In this document: positions 58,570-64,000 of the stretch, in pieces | How the letters are laid out: each line of letters opens with the position of its first letter | Numbering within the stretch: position 1 is the stretch's first letter | NCBI RefSeq assembly: GCF_006716315.1 | Contig: NZ_VFOV01000001.1 | Coordinates: 478,501-542,500, forward strand | Reading direction: 5' to 3' | From: Nocardioides albertanoniae | GTDB lineage: Bacteria > Actinomycetota > Actinomycetes > Propionibacteriales > Nocardioidaceae | Length of the DNA: 64,000 nt | Translations under genes and position numbers: made by a program | The notes under the pieces: generated by a model | What the model was told of the DNA's origin: nothing | What the model saw: only the letters and a program-made list of their open reading frames with translations | The model's database searches: none

Positions 58570-59517
58570 ATGAGTGCGATCGAGGGAGTCTCCGACACGT
58601 TCGACCCGAGCCGCTGGGACGAGGTGCCCGGGTTCGAGGATCTGACCGACCTGACCTATCACCGGGCCAAGGAGCACGGCACCGTCCGCATCGCCTTCGA
58701 CCGCCCCGACGTGCTCAACGCCTTCCGCCCGCACACCGTCGACGAGCTGCTCCGCGTGCTCGAGCACGCCCGCACCAGCGCCGACGTCGGCTGCGTGCTC
58801 CTGACCGGCAACGGGCCGTCGGAGAAGAACGGCAAGCACTCCTTCTGCACCGGCGGCGACCAGCGCATCCGCGGCAAGGCCGGCTACCAGTACGAGGAGA
58901 CCGATGCGTACGCCGCCGGCCGGACCGGCGCGGAGGAGCCCACCCCGATCGACAAGGCCAAGCTCGCCCGGCTGCACATCCTCGAGTGCCAGCGGCTGAT
59001 CCGGTTCATGCCGAAGGTCGTCATCTGCGTCGTCCCCGGTTGGACCGCCGGTGGCGGCCACTCGCTCCACGTCGTCTGCGACCTGACGCTGGCGAGCGTC
59101 GAGCACGGGCGCTTCAAGCAGACCGACGCCGACGTCGGCTCCTTCGACGGCGGCTACGGCTCGGCCTATCTCGCCCGCCAGGTGGGCCAGAAGTTCGCCC
59201 GCGAGATCTTCTTCCTCGCCGAGGAGTACTCCGCCGAGGACGGCATGCGCATGGGCACCGTCAACCGTGCCGTCCCGCACGCCGAGCTCGAGGACGTCGC
59301 GCTCGAGTGGGGCCGCAAGATCAACGGCAAGTCGCCCACCGCCCAGCGGATGCTGAAGTACGCCTTCAACCTTCTCGACGACGGCCTGGTCGGCCAGCAG
59401 ATGTTCGCCGGCGAGACCACCCGTCTGGCCTACATGACCGACGAGGCGCAGGAGGGCCGCGACCAGTTCCTCGAGAAGCGCGAGCCCGACTGGTCGCCCT
59501 ACCCGTGGTACTACTGA
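58570..59517 (+). CDS. menB: 1,4-dihydroxy-2-naphthoyl-CoA synthase
   Basis: MenB closes the naphthoquinone ring of menaquinone from o-succinylbenzoyl-CoA. The 315-residue crotonase-fold protein has the family features RPDVLNAFRPHTVDEL, FCTGGDQRIRG, VVPGWTAGGGHSLHVVCDLTLAS, QTDADVGSFDGGYGSAYLARQVG and the C-terminal DQFLEKREPDWSPYPWYY. The longer size is the actinobacterial form, with an N-terminal extension. TAGCCT (58557-58562) ends seven bases before the ATG, indicating a leaderless promoter. Other men genes are not in this window. Confidence 0.97.
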   Translation: MSAIEGVSDTFDPSRWDEVPGFEDLTDLTYHRAKEHGTVRIAFDRPDVLNAFRPHTVDELLRVLEHARTSADVGCVLLTGNGPSEKNGKHSFCTGGDQRIRGKAGYQYEETDAYAAGRTGAEEPTPIDKAKLARLHILECQRLIRFMPKVVICVVPGWTAGGGHSLHVVCDLTLASVEHGRFKQTDADVGSFDGGYGSAYLARQVGQKFAREIFFLAEEYSAEDGMRMGTVNRAVPHAELEDVALEWGRKINGKSPTAQRMLKYAFNLLDDGLVGQQMFAGETTRLAYMTDEAQEGRDQFLEKREPDWSPYPWYY

Positions 59518-59582
59518 TCGCCATGACCGCCCATCCACGAGCGATGTCTGACGCCCCTGTGCCCGAGCTGGTGCGCTAGCGC

Positions 59583-60137
59583 ATGCCGGGACAGATCGTA
59601 GGGTCGATGATCGGCGCCTCCTTCGGGCTGATCTACGTATTCGTGAACAGCGGCGCCCTGCCCGCGCCGGTGCGTTGGGCCGTCTGCCTGCTCGCCGCGT
59701 TCGTCTTCGTCGCGGTCGCGTTCCTGGCGGTGCGACGTGTCCGCGGCGGACCGGCGGTCCGGGGCGCTGGGCCGGGCAGTGTCTTCGGCAAGAGCTACTG
59801 GCTGGTGGTGGCGATCGAGGTCGTTGCCCTCATCGGCGGCGCGCGGCTGCTCTCGGGGCCGCTCGAGATGCCCGAGGCCGGGGTGGCCTGGGTATCGGTG
59901 GTCGTCGGCGTCCACTTCTTCGCGCTCGCGGTGGTCTTCCGGCAGCGCTTCTTCCACGGGCTGGGCGCATTGATCACCGCATGCGGTGCGGTGGGGATCC
60001 TGCTGGCCATGCTCGGCTACGGCGCGCTGCCCATCGACGTCGTGGCGGGCATCATGCCCGGTGCGCTGCTGCTCGCCTTCGGCTGGTGGGGCGTACGCCG
60101 CGAGTCGTCGCTCGCCGAGCTGCAACCCGAGGGCTGA
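59583..60137 (+). CDS. Membrane protein of unknown function
   Basis: A 184-residue protein with about six hydrophobic helices: MIGASFGLIYVFVNSGAL, VCLLAAFVFVAVAFLAV, VAIEVVALIGGARLL, VAWVSVVVGVHFFALAVVF, GALITACGAVGILLAMLGY and IMPGALLLAFGWWGV. The family is not recognised; small membrane proteins of this style are often annotated hypothetical in actinobacteria. It lies 65 bases after menB on the same strand and could be co-transcribed. Start chosen at ATG 59583; the ribosome site is weak. Confidence 0.7.
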   Translation: MPGQIVGSMIGASFGLIYVFVNSGALPAPVRWAVCLLAAFVFVAVAFLAVRRVRGGPAVRGAGPGSVFGKSYWLVVAIEVVALIGGARLLSGPLEMPEAGVAWVSVVVGVHFFALAVVFRQRFFHGLGALITACGAVGILLAMLGYGALPIDVVAGIMPGALLLAFGWWGVRRESSLAELQPEG

Positions 60138-60163
60138 TCCCGGCAGCGAGCCGGCTCACTTGC

Positions 60164-60221
60164 CTACGTTGAGCTCGGCGACAGCCCGGATCGTGGGCCG
60201 ACCGAGGGCCGACGAACGTAG
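60164..60221. terminator. Inverted repeat between convergent genes
   Basis: CTACGTT (60164-60170) and AACGTAG (60215-60221) pair perfectly across a GC-rich 44-base loop that itself holds shorter complementarities. It sits between the membrane protein stop and the SDR stop (convergent), so a bidirectional terminator is the likely role. Confidence 0.4.
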
Positions 60222-61022
60222 CTATCCGTCGGCGAGACCGGGGTGGTTGCGTGCCACCATCGACAGCAGCAGCCGCCGCGGAAGGTGATGGTTCACCGCC
60301 GCGGCGACGCGGTTGGGAGCGCCGGGGACGATGACCCGCCGACCCTTGGCCAGCCCGTCGACGGCCGCCTTGGCGACCGCGTCGGCGTGACGCCACATGA
60401 ACCTCGGCAGCGACTTCTCGGCCTCATCGTCGGGTATGCCTGCGGCCGAGCCGAAGCCTGTTCGCACCGGCCCCGGGCACAGGGTGGCAGCGGTGACACC
60501 GGTGCCGCGCAGCTCCTCGTGCATCGCGTCGGTATAGGCCAGCACGAACGCCTTGGCGGCGCCGTAGGTGGCCTGTCCGGGCACCGGCCCGAAGGCACCG
60601 ACGGAGGCGACGTTGAGCACCGCGCCGCGGCCGCGGCCGACCATGCCGGGAACGATCCGGCTGCACAGGTCGACGACGGCACTGACGTCGACCTCGACCA
60701 GCCTGAGCTCGGCCGCCGGGTCGGACGCGGCGACAGGTCCGAGGTTCGCCATTCCGGCGTTGTTGACCAGGATGTCGGGCACCAGCCCGAGGGCCGCGAT
60801 CTGATCGGGAAGCGAGGCGCGTTGCGTACGTTCGGCCAGGTCGACCGGCATCACCAACGCGCCGTCGAGCGACTCGGCGAGCTCGTGGAGGAGGTCCGCG
60901 CGCCGGGCCACCAAGGCCAGACGATAACCGCGCCGGGCGAGCTCACGGGCGATCTCCGCCCCGATTCCCGACGATGCACCGGTGACGACAGCGACGCCGT
61001 CAGGACGGGGAGGTGGGAGCAT
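60222..61022 (-). CDS. Short-chain dehydrogenase/reductase (SDR)
   Basis: A 266-residue classical SDR with TGASSGIG, NNAGMAN, the Ser region NVASVGAFG and YGAAK (Tyr-x3-Lys). The C-terminal PRFMWRHADAVAKAAVDGLAKGRRVIVPGAPNRVAAAVNHHLPRRLLL is typical of DltE/YqjQ-like SDRs attached to membranes in mycobacteria. A similar SDR (Rv0547c) lies near menB in M. tuberculosis. Substrate unknown. The start gives MLPPPRPDGVAVVTGAS. Confidence 0.9.
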   Translation of the reverse strand: MLPPPRPDGVAVVTGASSGIGAEIARELARRGYRLALVARRADLLHELAESLDGALVMPVDLAERTQRASLPDQIAALGLVPDILVNNAGMANLGPVAASDPAAELRLVEVDVSAVVDLCSRIVPGMVGRGRGAVLNVASVGAFGPVPGQATYGAAKAFVLAYTDAMHEELRGTGVTAATLCPGPVRTGFGSAAGIPDDEAEKSLPRFMWRHADAVAKAAVDGLAKGRRVIVPGAPNRVAAAVNHHLPRRLLLSMVARNHPGLADG

Positions 61023-61076
61023 GTGGCGAGAGCCTAGCGTCGTCCGGTCCGGATTCGGCCGCTGTCGGTCAGACGG

Positions 61077-61802
61077 TCAGCGGGGGAGCGCGGCGAGCTC
61101 GCTGAGCTCGCGCTGATACGCCCGGTAGGTCTCGCGCAGTGCCGTTGCCGGCCAGTCGGCGGGGCGGAGCTCCGCGGGGAGGAGCGGGTCGGCGTCGATG
61201 TGGCGCACGATGGCGGCGGCGGTCGCCAGCCGGAGGGCGGGCTCGGGGGTCGAGGCCAGGCGCTCGAGCAGGTGCTCGGCGTCGCGCGCCCACCCGGCGA
61301 GGTCCCACAGCGAGGCGGCGAGACCGACAGGATCCTCGTCGGGCCTCGCGGTGAAGGTCTGGATGACCGGGTCGGAGAAGCGCCTACGCCGGAGGTTGGC
61401 CGGCCGGGTCCAGACCCCTTCGCGCAGCTCGGCGAGCCGGTGGGCGGTCAGTGCGTCGCGCAGCACCGCGCGCTCGGGTCCGGAGCGACCGCCGACCACG
61501 ACGACGGCCATCTCCCAGGAGCCGTCCCACGGTCCGTCGGCGCTGCGTACGGCCTCGTCCTGGTGTGCCTGCCGCCGGACGAGACGTTCGCCGAGCCGGT
61601 AGCCGCCGTCGGTGCGGCGGAGGTCTCCGTCGCCCGCCGCGCGGGTGATCGCGACCCGCACGGTCGCCGGGGTGATCCCGAGGAGCTGCCCGGCGCGGGC
61701 CAGGTCGGCGGGGGTCAGCGGAGCCGGGTGGGCGCCGAGCATCAGGCTCAGGATGGCAGAGCGGGCAGAGAGCGGAGCCAGTTCGTCGCGCGCGGTAACC
61801 AC
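61077..61802 (-). CDS. PaaX-like transcriptional regulator
   Basis: A 241-residue regulator with PaaX-family features: N-terminal winged helix (ARSAILSLMLGAHPAPLTPADLARAGQLLGITPATVRVAITRAAGDGDLRRTDGGYRLGERL) and a conserved C-terminal domain (DGSWEMAVVVV, WTRPANL). PaaX controls phenylacetate degradation in other bacteria; here the divergent crotonase and acyl-CoA dehydrogenase are the likely targets, possibly of an acyl-CoA degradation pathway. The start is a GTG at 61802. The 63-base shared promoter holds an inverted repeat. Confidence 0.88.
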   Translation of the reverse strand: MVTARDELAPLSARSAILSLMLGAHPAPLTPADLARAGQLLGITPATVRVAITRAAGDGDLRRTDGGYRLGERLVRRQAHQDEAVRSADGPWDGSWEMAVVVVGGRSGPERAVLRDALTAHRLAELREGVWTRPANLRRRRFSDPVIQTFTARPDEDPVGLAASLWDLAGWARDAEHLLERLASTPEPALRLATAAAIVRHIDADPLLPAELRPADWPATALRETYRAYQRELSELAALPR

Positions 61803-61818
61803 CTCGGCATCTTCTCAT

Positions 61819-61844
61819 GCAACATTCATGGACACGACTGTTGC
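61819..61844. promoter_or_regulatory. Inverted repeat between PaaX-like regulator and crotonase gene
   Basis: GCAACA (61819-61824) and TGTTGC (61839-61844) are perfect 6-bp arms separated by 14 bases, in the divergent promoter. Directly downstream, TAACGT (61853-61858) ends seven bases before the crotonase ATG. The dyad would cover the -35 region, as expected for a repressor site. Confidence 0.45.
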
Positions 61845-61865
61845 CAACTATGTAACGTGGTGGTC

Positions 61866-62852
61866 ATGACGGATGCAGCGCCCTGGCGAGACGACACGGG
61901 ACCGACCCGCGACCGGTCACCGGAAGGCAACCCGGGGGACTACCGGACGCTGACCTACGAGGTCGACGGCCGGGTCGCCCGGCTGACCTTCAACCGGCCC
62001 GAGCAGGGCAACTCGATCACGCCCGACACCCCGGTCGAGCTCGCCGACGCGGTGGAGCGGGCAGATCTCGACCCGCGGGTCCACGTGATCGTGCTCAGCG
62101 GACGGGGCAAGGGATTCTGCGGAGGCTACGACCTGGCGGCGAGCGCCGAGCGACTCCTGGACGGTGGGCCGACCGGCGCCGCCGCGCAGGCCGGCACGGT
62201 GCTCGACCCGCTCGTCCAGATGACCAACCATGATCCCGGGCAGACCTGGGACCCGATGATCGACTACGCGATGATGAGCCGTTTCACCCGCGGCTTCTCG
62301 AGCCTGTTGCACGCCAACAAGCCGACGGTCGCGAAGATCCATGGGTTCTGCGTGGCCGGCGGCACCGACATCGCGCTGCACTGCGACCAGATTGTCATCG
62401 CCGACGACGCCAAGATCGGCTATCCGCCGACGCGGGTGTGGGGCGTGCCGAGCGCCGGCCTGTGGGCCCACCGGCTGGGTGACCAGCGCGCCAAGCGGCT
62501 GCTCCTGACCGGCGACTGCCTCTCCGGCAGGGAGGCGGCGGAGTGGGGGCTCGCCGTGGAGGCGGCCGCGCCGGAGGAGCTGGACGAGCGTACGGAGGTC
62601 CTCGTGCAGCGCATCGCCGCGATGCCGGTCAACCAGCTGATGATGGTCAAGCTCGCCCTCAACTCTGCGCTGCTGGCCCAGGGCGTGCAGAACAGCCAGA
62701 TGATCAGCACCGTCTTCGACGGCATCTCCCGCCACACCCGCGAGGGCTACGCGTTCCAGCAGCGGGCCGCCGAGACGGGCTTCAGACAGGCGGTGCGCGA
62801 GCGCGACGCGGCGCCGTACGACGACTTCGGATCCTCGACCAACAAGGGGTAA
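61866..62852 (+). CDS. Crotonase/enoyl-CoA hydratase family protein
   Basis: A 328-residue crotonase-fold enzyme. The oxyanion-hole segments are VARLTFNRPEQGNSIT, GRGKGFCGGYDL and KIHGFCVAGGTDIALHCDQIVIADDAKIGYPP. Members hydrate enoyl-CoA or do related chemistry on acyl-CoA thioesters. TAACGT 61853-61858 lies seven bases before the ATG, fitting a leaderless mRNA. The acyl-CoA dehydrogenase starts six bases after its stop, so both likely act in one acyl-CoA pathway. Substrate is unknown. It is divergent from the PaaX-like gene. Confidence 0.9.
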   Translation: MTDAAPWRDDTGPTRDRSPEGNPGDYRTLTYEVDGRVARLTFNRPEQGNSITPDTPVELADAVERADLDPRVHVIVLSGRGKGFCGGYDLAASAERLLDGGPTGAAAQAGTVLDPLVQMTNHDPGQTWDPMIDYAMMSRFTRGFSSLLHANKPTVAKIHGFCVAGGTDIALHCDQIVIADDAKIGYPPTRVWGVPSAGLWAHRLGDQRAKRLLLTGDCLSGREAAEWGLAVEAAAPEELDERTEVLVQRIAAMPVNQLMMVKLALNSALLAQGVQNSQMISTVFDGISRHTREGYAFQQRAAETGFRQAVRERDAAPYDDFGSSTNKG

Positions 62853-62857
62853 GCACC

Positions 62858-64000
62858 ATGACCAGCACGCACGAGATCCACTCCACCCACGAGGTCAGCA
62901 ACCAGGTCCCGCCGTTGGTGGGTCACAACACCGCCGGCGACCCTGCCCTGCGCGAGGGGATCGAGCGGGAGGGCGCCGCGTGGGCCCTCCCGGAGGTCGA
63001 CGAGCTGGGCCGTCTCGCTGGCAGCGCCGAGGCGCAGGAGTGGGGCCGGCTCGCCGAGCGGGTGCCGCCGCGCCTGCACACCCACGACCGCTACGGGCAC
63101 CGGGTCGACGAGGTCGAGTACGTCCCGGCGTACCACCAGCTGATGGGCGTCGCGGTCGAGCACGGTCTGCACGCCGCTCCCTGGGCCGACGACCGCCCCG
63201 GCGCTCACGTCGCCCGCGCCGGGAAGTTCTTCGCCTGGCAGGTCGACGCCGGCCACGGCTGCCCGATCTCGATGACGTACGCCGTCGTCCCCGCGCTCCG
63301 CGCGAACCCCGAGCTCGCGGCGCGCTTCGAGCCGCTGCTGACCAACCGGGAGTACGACTTCGGCCTGCGCGACCCCGAGACCAAGCGCGGCCTGATCGCC
63401 GGGATGTCGATGACGGAGAAGCAGGGCGGCTCCGACGTACGTGCCAACACGACCACGGCGACCGCGCAGCCCGACGGCACCTACGTCCTGCGCGGCCACA
63501 AGTGGTTCACCAGCGCCCCGATGAGCGACCTCTTCCTCACCCTCGCCCAGACCGAGGCCGGTGTCTCCTGCTTCCTGGTGCCGCGCGTCCTGCCCGGCGG
63601 CGAGCGCAACGCGATGCGCTTCATGCGGCTCAAGGACAAGCTCGGCAACAAGTCCAACGCCTCTTCGGAGATCGAGTACGACGCCGCCGTCGGCTGGCTC
63701 GTCGGCGAGGAGGGCCGCGGGGTGCGCACGATCGTCGAGATGGTCAACATGACCCGCCTCGACTGCGTGATCGGCTCCTCGGCCGGCATGCGCACCGCGC
63801 TGACCATGGCCGCGCACCACGCCAGCCACCGCTCGGCGTTCGGCAAGCTGCTGATCGACCAGCCGGCGATGCGCAACGTGCTGGCCGACCTGCAGGTCGA
63901 GTCGGAGGCGGCGACGACCGCGATGCTGCGGCTCGCGGGCGCCAACGACCGGGCCATTCGTGGCGACGAGGGCGAGGCGGCGCTGCGCCGGATAGCCCTC
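62858..64000 (+). CDS. AidB-type acyl-CoA dehydrogenase (cut by window end)
   Basis: The frame runs from ATG 62858 past the window end; 381 codons are visible. The FAD-binding signature GMSMTEKQGGSDVRANTT, HKWFTSAPMSD and FLVPR are typical of AidB/isovaleryl-CoA-dehydrogenase-like enzymes; AidB protects DNA from alkylation in E. coli, while many homologues are catabolic. The N-terminus is VPPLVGHNTAGDPALREG-like, as in AidB. It sits six bases after the crotonase stop and probably shares control by the PaaX-like regulator. The C-terminal part including the catalytic Glu region is outside the window. Confidence 0.92.
   Translation, partial: MTSTHEIHSTHEVSNQVPPLVGHNTAGDPALREGIEREGAAWALPEVDELGRLAGSAEAQEWGRLAERVPPRLHTHDRYGHRVDEVEYVPAYHQLMGVAVEHGLHAAPWADDRPGAHVARAGKFFAWQVDAGHGCPISMTYAVVPALRANPELAARFEPLLTNREYDFGLRDPETKRGLIAGMSMTEKQGGSDVRANTTTATAQPDGTYVLRGHKWFTSAPMSDLFLTLAQTEAGVSCFLVPRVLPGGERNAMRFMRLKDKLGNKSNASSEIEYDAAVGWLVGEEGRGVRTIVEMVNMTRLDCVIGSSAGMRTALTMAAHHASHRSAFGKLLIDQPAMRNVLADLQVESEAATTAMLRLAGANDRAIRGDEGEAALRRIAL

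Noticed and set aside
1..64000. tRNA, rRNA, prophage, transposase, toxin-antitoxin or restriction genes
   Set aside because: Looked for throughout and none recognised. RecBCD is a general repair and anti-DNA complex and is not evidence for a specialised defence island.

Overview
High-GC actinobacterial chromosome, most likely Nocardioides or a close relative (Nocardioidaceae). The evidence is the very high GC with strong GC3, actinobacterial markers (Lsr2, ClpC, DisA-RadA, F420-type Ddn reductase, RecC-RecB-RecD order, GTP-dependent PckG) and a gene order from the DUF2520 gene to radA that parallels Mycobacterium tuberculosis Rv3603c to Rv3585. The species is inferred. No rRNA, tRNA, CRISPR array, transposase, integrase or phage gene was seen.

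Layout. 1-6.4 kb: cofactor operon (DUF2520, panC, panD, nadB, nadC, coaX) for pantothenate/CoA and NAD. 6.5-14.3 kb: lsr2, clpC with stress-type promoter signals, convergent mutY, a membrane protein, then disA and radA. 14.4-25.3 kb: single genes and regulator/target pairs (LacI, ferredoxin-type reductase, secreted M15 peptidase, SDR/LysR, methyltransferase/VOC, cysteine-cluster protein, MFS, uracil-DNA glycosylase-like, oxidoreductase/TetR). 25.4-31.8 kb: Ppx/GppA and a TIM-barrel isomerase, MFS, acyltransferase-like membrane protein, and a TetR-ABC exporter operon. 32.1-40.6 kb: nitrate/nitrite assimilation (molybdopterin nitrate reductase, FAD/[2Fe-2S] partner, nirB, nirD) with HemD-wHTH and CbiX, which can supply siroheme for NirB. 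40.6-45.4 kb: OAT2-like ArgJ, small membrane protein, ArsR, pckG, DUF805. 45.5-48.6 kb: PGPGW protein, a pair of helical, possibly type-VII-related proteins and a lipoprotein. 48.6-57.1 kb: recC-recB-recD. 57.4-64 kb: ACT protein, Ddn, menB, a membrane protein, SDR, PaaX-type regulator, crotonase and an AidB-type acyl-CoA dehydrogenase cut by the window end.

The least explained feature is a family of symmetric intergenic repeat islands. Three loci (about 11.5, 31.9 and 57.2 kb) carry tandem 21-bp CTGCAG-bearing units in head-to-head orientation around a near-perfect palindrome, with outermost units forming terminal inverted repeats (GCCGA...TCGGC). A fourth island (16.6 kb) has the same architecture with a different 31-bp unit. 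Most sit between convergent genes. Two more palindromic elements lie in frame inside N-terminal coding regions (34.2 and 21.5 kb). Many first genes have a TANNNT box 6-8 bases before the start codon, suggesting leaderless mRNAs.
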